The notes under the pieces were generated by a model that was given only the letters and a program-made list of their open reading frames with translations, made no database searches and was not told the origin of the DNA. Positions 1 through 10,255 of a stretch of DNA of 64,000 nt are shown piece after piece (within the stretch, counting starts at the first letter, position 1; every line of letters begins with the position of its first letter). A program made the translations under genes and the position numbers. This stretch comes from Metallyticus violacea (Eukaryota; Arthropoda; Insecta; Mantodea; Metallyticidae), in the NCBI GenBank assembly GCA_030762175.1, contig CM060831.1, positions 135,716,001 through 135,780,000 of the forward strand. The letters are read 5' to 3'.

Positions 1-925
1 GTTGCTGAAAACCAATAAAATTGGACTATTAGCAGGGAGTTACCCAAAATTTAAAACGCGGCATTAGTATTTGTTTGCAAGAAACTCCGTATATACCATT
101 TAAGTATATAAACATTTTTTTAAAAAGTTCCTGAAAAGCAGTTAAATCGGACTATTAGCCGAGGGGAGGGGGTTGCCTGCACTCCAAAATTTATAATCTC
201 TCTTGTGGCATTCATATGTTTTATTGTAACGAAACTCCGTATATGCCTTTTAAATAGAACAAGAAAAGAATTTTCTGAAAATCAGTGGGTTACTTGAAAC
301 CCAAAATTTAAAAATCGTTCAAGCAGTACCGATAATTATTTTTTCACAACAAAACTCGGCATATATCATTTAAATCAAACAATGAAAATAGTTTTTGAAA
401 ATTATCAGATTATTGGGAGTGGGGGTATACCTGAAAAACTTTTGGGGATTTATCCAATATTTAAAAATGGCTCTAACAGCCGCAATTTAATTTTTAATGG
501 AAATTCATACATGCCATTGAAATAAAATAAGAAATATAGTTTCTGGAAATTAGTGACATTTGGACTATTAGCAGGGCGGAGGGTTTACCCAAAATTTAAA
601 AATCGCTCTAGGAGCGTTAATGTTTGTTTCGCAACGAAAATCCGTATATACCATTTAAATAAAATAATAATATAAAAAAAAACGGTTCCTGAAAATCAGT
701 GAAATCGGACTATTTGCAGGGGAGGAGTTTGCGTGCACCCTAAAATTTAAAAATCGCTCTCGCAGCACCTTTATTTGTTTCTTCACAACAAAATTCAGTA
801 TATATCATTTAAATAAATAAGAAAAATAGTTTCTGAAAGTTAGGGAAGCTGGTAAGCTACTTGAAAACCGAATATTAAAAATATTTCTTGCATTTAAGTT
901 TCTCTATATTGTTTTAAAATAAAAT
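1..925. repeat. Degenerate tandem repeat, about 120-160 bp period
   Basis: About seven diverged units follow one another. Recurring landmarks are GGACTATTAGCAGG-like blocks (near 23, 149, 558 and 699), CCAAAATTTAAAAATCGCTC-like blocks and a CTCCGTATATACCATTTAAA-like block before an A-rich stretch. Period and sequence both vary, so this is an old satellite-like array rather than a fresh one. It runs off the left edge of the window. No coding potential seen. Confidence 0.7.
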
Positions 926-1433
926 CAGAAATTAATTCAGCGTATAAAGTATTGCATATGTTTTATATTTAACAAAAACATCATTGTGAAGATAGCAAAT
1001 GTGGAATATTAATCTAATATATGTGAGAATTATATTTGTATGTAACAACGCTCTGTAATAACATTCAGAAAACGTTTGCATTATATGTTTTTAATACAAT
1101 AACATTAAAATTAAATTTCAAAGTCAATGAAAATCGACGAAACTGTCGATTGTTCTTTGTTGATCCTATGTATATAGTACGTTGAAATTGTTTTTAAATA
1201 GTAACATGTTTTTGTTTTATTGAAACATATGAAAATCATCTTCTTAGTTACACATTGCAACTCGAAACTTTGTTATTTTTCTGTATTTTAATGAATGTAA
1301 AGAAAACAAGGGTTATGTTCATAAACAGGTTACCTTTAAAAATGTTTAAAAATGCCAACTCAGTATAGCTTTGTCTATCAGTGGTCATATATTTCATTTA
1401 ATTAGTAGTATTACCAATAATTTTTGTTGTTTA
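926..1433. other. AT-rich spacer, nothing recognised
   Basis: Very AT-rich sequence without ORFs, RNA signatures or repeats that I recognise. Confidence 0.5.
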
Positions 1434-1438
1434 ATCTC

Positions 1439-1479
<41 letters not shown>

Positions 1480-1487
1480 TGATGATG

Positions 1488-1528
<41 letters not shown>
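1434..1528. repeat. (AAT)n/(GAT)n microsatellite
   Basis: A run of AAT triplets interrupted by a few GAT triplets. Simple sequence. Confidence 0.95.
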
Positions 1529-1529
<1 letters not shown>

Positions 1530-1649
1530 TGATGCTTATCGATTGGAGGAATTGTAATTTGGTTCTCCTAATATGTGCTATACAGTAATGCTATAATTTA
1601 TTTCATTTTGTTAATTAATAAGGCATACTTTGGATTTTATATTGCTTTC

Positions 1650-2190
1650 TATTAAAAGTTATTGCATCTCGGTGAGAAATTCGCTTAGTTTACGTAGCTC
1701 CTGCGTGACGGACTTTTGATGAACTTTTTACTGTTTTGCTTCCTAAGAAAAAAAAGTACTTCCGAGTGTAGTGTAGAACCAGATAAAAAACTATAAATGT
1801 TTTGCACTAGATTGAAGAATCGGCATGCTTCCTGACAATAGTGCAACTAAATTCAAAGAATGAGTTGTACAAAGAACGTAATGCGCTTTCGGATTTCGTT
1901 CGGAAATGCGAGTCAGTAAACCTATGTAGGCTCTTGACATATTGCTTGCATTGTCTTAAGATTGGCATCTACAGCTTGTAATGCCAATGGAAATTGTCTT
2001 GAGATTTGTGCCTCGGGTTTGACATAAAACAAAAGAGGAAACGTTCAACGGGTTCTTCATTTTCTGTCATGTACCTTGATATGAAAGATAACTGTGGAAG
2101 CCTGTAGTAGAATCTACTATTATAGAAAAATATTTGGCCTCTGTGATATCACTGCTTTTCATTACTACTATTATTTCATTAAAATGCTAA
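1650..2190 (-). pseudogene. hAT-superfamily transposase relic (ZMYM1/DUF4371-like)
   Basis: Translating the minus strand in shifting frames gives ordered blocks typical of hAT transposases of the ZMYM1/DUF4371 type. EAKYFSIIVDSTTGF holds the first catalytic Asp. RYMTENEEPVERFL follows, then DNASNMSRAYIGLLTRI, AHYVLCTTHSLNLVAL, FFNLVQNIYSFLSGST and VKSSSKVRHAG, which corresponds to the family's TRWSARADA region. The blocks are broken by stops and at least three frameshifts. Only the central part of the enzyme is present; the N-terminal zinc finger and C-terminal dimerisation region were not found. A dead copy. The block order makes the family call fairly secure; no terminal repeats were found. 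Confidence 0.8.
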
Positions 2191-4200
2191 AGATAGCTTG
2201 CTTGTCCGTGTCCCGGATTTTCATATCATTGAATGTGCTCCGCGAAAAAAAAGACAGAACTGAGCATAACAATGCTAGAAATGTTTTTTCCGATCAGAAA
2301 TATCAAGAGTTGCGATCGTGGTCTTGCCTAAAAAAAAAAAAAAATAAAAATAAAAAACAGGCTGTACAATAAACGGCACCAGTGCTACAGAAATATACTA
2401 AGTAATCACGCAAGTTAATTCATCATTAAAAGTATACGATCCGTTTACATTTGTTCAGAAAGGTTCACTTCTTTTAGAACGCTGAGGATTGTATGTGAGG
2501 CAAAAAGGAGAACGTTTACATCTTCTCTGAGCTTAGATAAACAAGAACTAATATTTTAGCAGCCGCAGAACTGTGCAGGCAAATAAGCCTCCATAGACGA
2601 CAGCCACGTCATACTGCTTTACAGTCTATCTTCAGGAGTCAGTGACATACTGGTCCTTTAGAAACTTACAGCCTTAGCTTGGAAATTTGAACAGAGATGC
2701 CATACATTTCCTATCACAAATTAATTGCCTTACTTACTCATTAACATTAACCTTCTGTATACAACATTCTTGGAGGTAAATTAAGTAAACTTAAAAGTTC
2801 TTACAAGGACGGTGGCCACGAATTGAAATAGAAAAAGAACAGTTTTTTAAGTATGCAAGAGATCATAGCTATTAAAATGAGAATAATGCTGTAAATTGGT
2901 GGGTGTTTAGTGCACGGGCTGAAAAAAGAGCCATTGTATAAAGATATGTCTAAGACCTTGCCGCAGGGGGGAGACAGAAGAAGTGAAAATTGGGATTATG
3001 ATTAGAAAGGAACTGATCAAGAGTTAATAGAATATATTATCTCGAGAGGCCCGGCCGGCCATCTTGGCTTAGGTTTGTTTTCGTTGTTTCCTGGTTGCTT
3101 AGGTGTAATGAGAAATAGAAATAATATATCAAACATTGCGTAAGAGTAATGAATATAGAATAAGCATAAGAAATATTAAAAGCGGATATGACGCGCACGC
3201 ATCTTGAGAGGTGGCGCAATCCAAACAATTTCTTTAACAGTAGTAGTCTTCTTATGACTCTAGGCTAGAATGAATTATCTATTTGATATATTAGACATAC
3301 GTGACCTAATTGGTCGCGCGCGTGTGCGTGTCAGCGTCTGAAAGACTTCTTAGAAATTATCCGTAACATTTGTGTAAACAGAAAGCCAAGCTGATGCGAC
3401 CAGGGAATAAGTGTTTGTTTTTAATACTTGAACACGTACAATAACACTCGGTGTTACAGTCACACGTGGTAATATAATCACGTGGTATAATGGTCATACT
3501 TGTGTGTGTGTGTGTGTGTATCGCGAAGGCAACACTTATAAAACATTTGATATGAACGCTGCCTATTGTTCCAGGCTAGCGTATAGTGTATAAAGGCCTC
3601 CTAAAATAAGGAAGGCAGGAGACGAGAGGTACTGCTAACAAGAGTCCATGCTGGTTGTAGCTGGCTCTGGAACTTTAACACAATAAATACTCATATTATT
3701 CTTCACCAGAGGAGCGGTTTAGCGAGTAAATCATTGTAATTGTGGCAAACTACTCTAATTCCAATTCGCAACTAATTCACGAATAAATAATTTATAATTG
3801 TGGCAAATTTCCTTTAACTCCCGCAGAAAGAAATTGCATGAGATTGTAGTATTCGAACCCGCTATGAATTTTAGAAGTGGAGCGCAGTGCTGTTTACCTT
3901 ATACGCTACTGTGCCGTTGATAGCAATGAGCAAATATCTAGCGAATAGCTGTGTTCCACTACTTTCGGCTCTTTCCGCCGGCACTCGGGCACCCAGCAGC
4001 AAGAGCGTACGAAGGCTAGCAGCAAGACATCCCTCCTTGATCCAGCATGTAACGTCGAGCCAGCAATGACACGAAGACCGAATCAGGTATCGTCAAGGCA
4101 CTCCATTGTTTATGCACACAACTAGTACAGTCACTACAAAACAAAATACCACACACTGTCCCAGTAATGTTAGCCATACACACCAATCGCTTCAATAACT
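2191..4200. other. Non-coding spacer, no gene recognised
   Basis: Short ORFs exist but match nothing I know and show no domain. A short (TG)n run lies near 3500-3520 and a CG-rich patch near 3040-3065. A purine-rich stretch around 2330-2360 is low-complexity. I see no RNA gene or mobile element termini. Confidence 0.4.
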
Positions 4201-4203
4201 TTT

Positions 4204-4581
4204 ACACTTATTGTCTTGTATCTCTTCTACAACCAAAATTTCTTCGTCCTCGTCTTCCGCTGAATCGCTGTCACTTTCATTATCTTCGCCATTGCTTTCC
4301 ATCGCATTGTTTTGAATAATTCTCTCAATCCTTTCTTCTACGATGCCATCTTTATTTCAGTACTCTTCTTAAATTTTTTGGACATGTTGGTGTGCTTTCT
4401 CCCATTCCGTTTGCCCATTTTCTTGAAATCTTTGACGACAGAGAATTTCAATATCTTTTAATTTGAAAGATACATTTTTGGTGGCCACCCATTGTTTGAC
4501 ATCTCCCCGTAATAATTCAGCAGGATTAAAGTCTGGGTGGTACGGTGGAAGTATTTCAGTTGTTTGATTGTATTCAGGCAT
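4204..4581 (-). pseudogene. Tc1/mariner-type DDE transposase, C-terminal relic
   Basis: The minus strand encodes LPPYHPDFNPAELLRGDVKQ, the conserved C-terminal block of Tc1/mariner-like DDE transposases; the E in NPAE would be the third catalytic acid. It continues as KNVSFKLKDIEILC and ends near HVQKI. After a stop, an acidic tail rich in E, D and S follows (roughly 4204-4350), which is common in this group. Nothing upstream of about 4581 continues the protein, so the copy is 5'-truncated and dead. A related relic is present in every snRNA unit (for example 16262-16568). Confidence 0.75.
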
Positions 4582-5135
4582 AGAACTGTCTGAATACAGT
4601 TCTATTCACAGAATTTTGATCATTATATTTCAAGAGAAGATTTCAAAAAAGGATTTAAATTTAGGTTCAAAACTGGACCAAGAAATAGGGTAACCGTATA
4701 CCACGTAGTGGGGGCAGGTCCCCCAAATTAAGAAAGCACACAATCCCAAATAGCAGAATATATAAACAAGAAATGTGGGGGAAAGCAAGATTGTCCTGCT
4801 TATAAACTAATGTGGGAAAGAGTTATCGCTCGAACTGATTATGGATAGAAGTAAAATGGACATCAAAAGAAGAATTACTCCCAACCGAATTAACAGGAAC
4901 CTAAAAAGAGTCATAGCCCATAAATTTAAACCAAAGAATAATTCTAAAACCACAGACAGATGTTAAAGAAAATTTGGAGATGTTATCTAAGACAAAATTG
5001 AACGAAGAACTGGAAATATGGGCACACAATAAACCATCGTTACCTCCAAAATTAAGAATCCATACAATAGATAAAGAAACAGGAATCAAGAAAAAGTCGA
5101 GGTGAACTATCAAGCCTTGAAGACACAACTACAAA

Positions 5136-5246
5136 AGAAGAAGAAGAAGAAGAAGAAGAGGAGGAGGAGGAGAAGAAGAAGAAGAAGAAGAAGAAGAAGA
5201 AGAAGAAGAAGAAGAAGAAGAAGAAGAAGAAGAAGAAGAAGAAGAA
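5136..5246. repeat. (AAG)n/(AGG)n purine microsatellite
   Basis: A continuous purine tract of AAG and AGG triplets inside the ORF1-like part of the LINE relic. It makes long Lys/Arg or Leu/Phe/Ser reading frames on both strands that are not genes. An all-purine strand of this kind can adopt triplex (H-DNA) structure; that is inference. Confidence 0.95.
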
Positions 5247-5261
5247 ATTCGAGATTAAACA

Positions 5262-5761
5262 CAAAAGCAAAATTGGTCAGTTCAATGGACAAGGGCGATG
5301 ATGCAACTTCGTATCGTAAAAATCGAGGCGCTAGAAGAGGAAAAGGGTGTAGAGGAAATCAATTGTAAGCACCAGATAATATTCAACTTAACTCTAGCTA
5401 CGGTTGCACAAGAAAACACAACCTCGGCAAATGCTGACGACAAAAGAACTCCTGACATTAACCAGATCTGTGCGAATTTTGACGTCACGCTACAGCTGAG
5501 TCGACTGAATGCACCTTGACTGCCGCTTTGCGACACGTTACGCGTATGTTGCATGAAAATGGTGAATCAATAATATTCCCTGTGCCAGATGTCATCGACC
5601 GTATGGAATTAAAAACTCAAAACATTACAACGGACCCTAATGAATTATTAAAACTATTAAACACAGCATATAAAAGAAGGAACGATCTCAATGAAGTATA
5701 CAAACATTTTGTAGTTTGTTATGGCAGGTTAGTTTTCGACATAAAGCAAAGCTGGCCGTAA
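5262..5761 (+). pseudogene. ORF1-like remnant of the R1-clade LINE
   Basis: Plus-strand reading frames here include the 81-residue stretch at 5516-5761 (MTAALRHVTRML...). They lie where ORF1 of an R1-type LINE should be, ahead of the endonuclease. No CCHC knuckles are readable and the frame is broken, so assignment rests on position and orientation only. Confidence 0.4.
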
Positions 5762-6094
5762 TTGTTATGTTCAAATCTGGCACGATGGGGTAAATTACTC
5801 CAAAAATTACTCCGGAAGTACTCCAAAGACTGATGCTAAATACCTAGTTCTCCAACAATGCCCAGTCATCCTGCTAATACTCTTTTCAAAAACAAACACC
5901 TTATCAAGAAACAATACACCTACAAAACAAACATGAACAAAAACAAAGAAAGGGTTTTGGCGCAGTAATAAAACAACAAGGAAGTAATAATAAATCTAGT
6001 TGTTAACCCAAGAAAGTCACGGATCAAGAACTTACGACGGGTACCAAGCATCACTCCGTTGCTAACTCTGGATATGTGTTATCTAAAAGACAAC

Positions 6095-6770
6095 ATGGCA
6101 TATTACGACAAGCGTAGAATAATCCAAATTGGCCATATAAACGCCCAGAGAAGTAAACAAGTGATGTCGGAATTAAATAAAATTGCAGAAGAACTGAGGT
6201 TAGACTTATTATGCATTCAGGAACCTTATTCCTTTAAAGGCAAAGTAGCACATACCCCAGCAGGAGCACAGATAATGTCACGGAGAAAATCCTAAGGCAT
6301 CAATTATAATATATAATCCAAATTTACAAATAGTCAATATAACACAATTAGGAGACACACATATAAACTTTATTGAAGTAACACATGACAGCGGAAAATT
6401 TATTCTAACAAATCAGTATTTTCAATATAGCCATCCAATCGATCTATATATAATAACAATAAAACAGATCAGTAACATTTTGAGCAAATTTTTACAAGCA
6501 ATGCCAATGCCAAATCTGACTGGTGGTATAGTAACATCAAAGACGAAAACATCAAAGGAGGAAAACTGGAAGAAACTATTTCTGAACTAATCTATTTGTC
6601 AATAATCAACCTAACAACCCTCCTACTTTCAAAAATAGAGCTGGTGCTACTGCCAACATTGACATAACTTTATGTAAGTTAAGCTCAAATAATAAAATAA
6701 TAAATTGGAAAGTAGGTCAAGATATGACCACTAGTGATCATAGATTAATCTATTTCGATTAGTGTACATG
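6095..6770 (+). pseudogene. R1-clade LINE ORF2: endonuclease remnant
   Basis: The frame starting at 6095 gives IQIGHINAQRSKQVMSEL and LLCIQEPYSFKGKVA, the N-terminal signature of the APE-type endonuclease in R1-clade elements, with the catalytic Glu in QEP. After a frameshift near 6290, IIIYNPNLQIVNITQLGD-like sequence continues. Near 6650-6760, ANIDITLCKLSS...SDHRLIYFD supplies the C-terminal endonuclease block. Stops and shifts break it into at least three pieces. Confidence 0.75.
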
Positions 6771-7159
6771 AAAACCAAAATTTAAAGAAGGAAGAAGCGA
6801 GAAAATTTGCATTTACAAACAAGCAGACTGGAAACTGAGATAGGAATTTGAAAACTTGAAGTAACAATACGAAGGAAAATCCATTGATAAGGATGCCAAT
6901 AACCTTGTCCAAACAATACGAAAGGAAATAGACAAATCTGTTCCCACAACCATACCCAAGAAATACTATGGCACTATTTGGACGGATGCACTGCAAAAAG
7001 CAAGAAGCAAACATAGGAAACTAAGAAGAATTGACCAAAGATCGATAATTGCGGAAGAAAGGGAGAGAAACACAAATAAACATAGAGAAGCTAAAAAGAA
7101 ATATAAAACCACCTTAGAAGAAACAAGGGCAAACTCATGGAAAACTTTCGTAGAAAAGG

Positions 7160-7636
7160 AATTGGACACCAACATATGGGGAATGCCCTGTAAAATTATT
7201 ATGGAAAAAATTAAGAAACCGGAAATTCTGAATACAATAAAAAAAGACAATGGTGAATTGACTACAGATTGGAAAATCTCTGTAAATGCTCTTTTGGACA
7301 AGTTATTTCCCCAGAATGATAAGAGCATGGATAATATTCAGCACATTTGAAAAAGAGTAGATATGAATGAACACCATGTATAGAAATAATGGACTAATCT
7401 ACCCCTTTGATACGTTGGAAATTAAGCTAGCTATAAATAACCTAAAAAGGAAAACAGCAGCAGACCCGGATGGAGTAATGAATGAAGTTCTGAAAAATTT
7501 GGAGATAAGATTACAGCGTTCCTTTACCGACTTTTTAATGACTGTACATGGCCAGGGCGCTTTCCTATTTACTGGAAAGCAGCAAAAGTTATTATCTTAA
7601 AGAAAAGTGCCGACAAGGATCCTAAGGAGCTGAAAA

Positions 7637-7687
<51 letters not shown>

Positions 7688-8470
7688 ATATATATCCTAA
7701 ATACTCTTGGAAAATTTTTAGAAGTACTTGTTTGTAAAAGATTAATAGAATTTAGGATCATGACAGATATTAACAACAATCAATTCGGTTTTAGAAAAGG
7801 AAAGTCGATTCACGACGCAATAAACCACTTATTGGAAATGGCCAATGACTCAAATTCAAAATACTTAATTGGAATTTTAATTGATATTTCCGACACTTTC
7901 GATAATTTGTGGTGGCCAGTATTATTTGAGAGCTTACGGGAAATAGATCTCTCTAAGTGCCTATACGTAATACTAATGGATTACTGCAAAGACAGAAGAG
8001 TTCATGTAAAAGGTACTGAAGAAACAGTTTACAGAGATATAACAAAGGGATGTCTTCAAGGCTCGATCCTAGGACCGATTTTTGGGACATAGTTTTGGAA
8101 ACTCTTTTAGACTCTGTTAACAACGGCGAAAATGTGGCAAAAACCATCGCGTATGCCGACGATGTTTTATTTCTAATAGAAGGAAACAATAGAGCAGATA
8201 TAGAAAGAAGAGCGAATAAATTAACTAATAAATTAAATAATTGATGCAGTAAAACTAAACTCCAAGTCGCTCCAACTAAATCAGGCTACAAGCTTCTGAA
8301 AGAGATCCATGTATAAAATATAACAACCAAAATATAAGACGCCAAAAAGAAGTAAAATATCTGGGAATTTATTTAGATGAAAAATTAAATTTTAGGAAAC
8401 ATACTGAATACGTACGAAAAAAAATCCGAAAACGTTATGATGAAATTAGCAAGATTAGATCAGTTGAATT
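7160..8470 (+). pseudogene. R1-clade LINE ORF2: reverse transcriptase remnant
   Basis: Readable RT blocks in order: KRKTAADPDGVMNEVLKN (7450-7500 area), NNNQFGFRKGKSIHDAI (7770-7820), GILIDISDTFDNLWWPVLFE (7870-7930), TKGCLQGSILGPIF (8045-8090) and YADDVLFLIEG (8150-8185). In the active-site block the usual Asp-x-Ser-x-Ala-Phe-Asp reads DISDTFD. The catalytic YADD is intact. A (TA)n run interrupts the domain at 7640-7695, and several stops and frameshifts make it inactive. Confidence 0.8.
7640..7695. repeat. (TA)n microsatellite inside the LINE RT
   Basis: A nearly pure TA dinucleotide run that splits the reverse-transcriptase remnant. It either expanded within the dead element or replaced part of it. 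Confidence 0.95.
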
Positions 8471-8608
8471 TTAAAATTCCATTAAACGCTATTACAACAT
8501 ACCACACAAGCATTTTTGTTTCAATAATGACTTACGGAGCTGGGGGGTCTGGGCCCTGAGGATGAAGAAGTACAAATAAAAACTCAACTAATAAGATCAC
8601 TAAGGAAG

Positions 8609-9180
8609 GTGTTAACATTTTCAGGGGTATTAAGCACCTCACCCACTATGGCTCTTTTAGTAGTTGCAGTAATATGGCCAATTGACTTATTGATCAAATT
8701 AAGAGGCACTGTTTATTGGTTGGAGAATGATACCCTGGAGAAAGTAAATTCAATAATCGGCAATCAATGCAACAGCTTAAAAGAGACAAAATGTAAACTA
8801 AACGTACAATGGCAGCACGAATGGGAAAATGCCGAGGCAGGCAGGAGAATTTTCAACTTATTTAACGACAGTTTTGAGAGATTAAAACTAAAATTTATAC
8901 AACCTACCAAAGGCACGGTACATAACCTTACAGGACACGGACCTTACAAAACTTAATGGAAAAAAATAACAAAACATAGGACGACATGTGTACATTTTGT
9001 AAAACACAGGATAACCGCAGAGCATGTACACGCTATTTAGAACAAGTGAGAGAAGAAAGCGAAATTTTAAGTGGCCATTTAAGTGGCCATCAGGTGGCAC
9101 ATATACGTAGAAATAAGGGCCTATATAAATACCTTGAGCAGGCTGCATTCAAAATAAGTAATCTAGCACGGGAGGAATGA
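8609..9180 (+). pseudogene. R1-clade LINE ORF2: C-terminal remnant
   Basis: The 8609-8956 frame ends in LTGHGPYKT. The next frame reads CTFCKTQDNRRACTRYLEQ, resembling the C-terminal cysteine-histidine motif of R1-clade ORF2 proteins. A frameshift separates the two pieces. Assignment is by position and general resemblance. Confidence 0.55.
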
Positions 9181-9242
9181 ATGAATGGTGTTTAACGCCC
9201 GTTTTTGCTACAGAGGCACCACAGGCGATGGACACTGGACGA
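9177..9242 (-). mobile_element. 5'-truncated SINE fragment with 9-bp TSD
   Basis: The 66-bp block TGAATGAATGGTGTTTAACG... matches the 3' end of the tRNA-derived SINE found in every snRNA unit (for example 14852-15125). It is flanked on both sides by ACGGGAGGA (9168-9176 and 9243-9251), a target-site duplication. The element is in minus orientation and lacks its tRNA-like head. The LINE sequence resumes after it, so it inserted into the already resident R1-clade element. Confidence 0.75.
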
Positions 9243-9400
9243 ACGGGAGGAGAAAATACCACAAGAGCAGATAATAAGAAGTAATGAAGAAACTGAGGAA
9301 GAAATAAGAAGATCAGAACGCATGCGTACAAAAAGACAACACCAAAACACAAATAACTTAACAAGAATAGAAAATATACAAGATAACTTTAATTAAATTA

Positions 9401-10160
9401 ACAGGAACAGAAAGTTAGAGGAGAAGATAAAGGCAAGGAAGAAGGGAGTGATGGAGAGAAAAATACCTAAATTTATAATAGAGGGGAATAATTTTGATTT
9501 ACAACCTGAATTAGAGAATTTGGAGGAAGGTGAAGGCAAGTTATGAGATCGGGAAGAGATGGAGAAGTGGTGTCCGGAGAGGAGGAGCAGAGCGCGAGAA
9601 ATGGTGCAACCAGAGCAAGTGAAATGGAAGAAGGGACGGCTGGGGGGGGGGAATGAAGAGTGATATGGTGGAAGCGAGGTGATAGTGTTTAATGAATTAA
9701 AGTGTTGGGATAAATAAATTAAACGAATAGGAAAGATTAATAGTGATAACTGAACTTTAAGTGAAGTACATTGTTAAAGAGAAGGTGATTATTATGATTG
9801 AGACGAGTTAAGGAGACTTGAAACAATTAAGTGTAATGTTTAATGTAAGAGAAATTCTGCGAAGCACTGGATACCAATACATACCGTTATTAGCCAGTGG
9901 TTAGAATTATAGTAGTATAGTAATGGAATAAATTCATAGGATAGAATAGCTGGCTACTAGCTATAATTCTTACTGGCTCCCAGTAATTTATTAATGTGAT
10001 AGATTTTGTAGACTTTGGAAGATTAAATTGGGAAGTAGTTTAGTAAATGTAGATTTTGGTTTAATTGAATTATTTTGATTTTTTTACTTATATTATTTTA
10101 ATCTGGTTATTAGGAAAATCTGTAAAATAATGTAGTAAGGGATTATTGTTGTGTATAGTT
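9401..10160. other. Spacer, nothing recognised
   Basis: Purine-rich sequence to about 9700, possibly LINE 3' untranslated remains, then AT-rich sequence. I see no gene, repeat unit or RNA signature beyond a short G run near 9640. Confidence 0.4.

Positions 10161-10252
<92 letters not shown>
10161..10252. repeat. (AAT)n microsatellite
   Basis: A pure AAT/ATA triplet run. Confidence 0.95.

Positions 10253-10255
<3 letters not shown>

Larger units (their letters stand above)
4640..9400 (+). mobile_element. Decayed R1-clade non-LTR retrotransposon (LINE)
   Basis: A-rich plus-strand sequence carries in order an ORF1-like lysine-rich region (4640-5760), an apurinic-type endonuclease (6095-6770), a reverse transcriptase (about 7160-8470) and a C-terminal segment with a cysteine motif (to about 9180). 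The LINE sequence resumes after a SINE fragment and fades near 9400. Order and motifs (INAQRSK, QEPYSFKGKVA, nIDiTl...SDHR, YADDVLFL) fit the R1 clade. Many stops and frameshifts, plus microsatellites inside ORF1 and the RT, show it is long dead. The 5' boundary is a guess; no TSD was identified. Confidence 0.75.

Noticed and set aside
5102..5368. Frames with long Lys/Arg, Leu/Phe or Ser tracts
   Set aside because: Produced by the AAG/AGG microsatellite.
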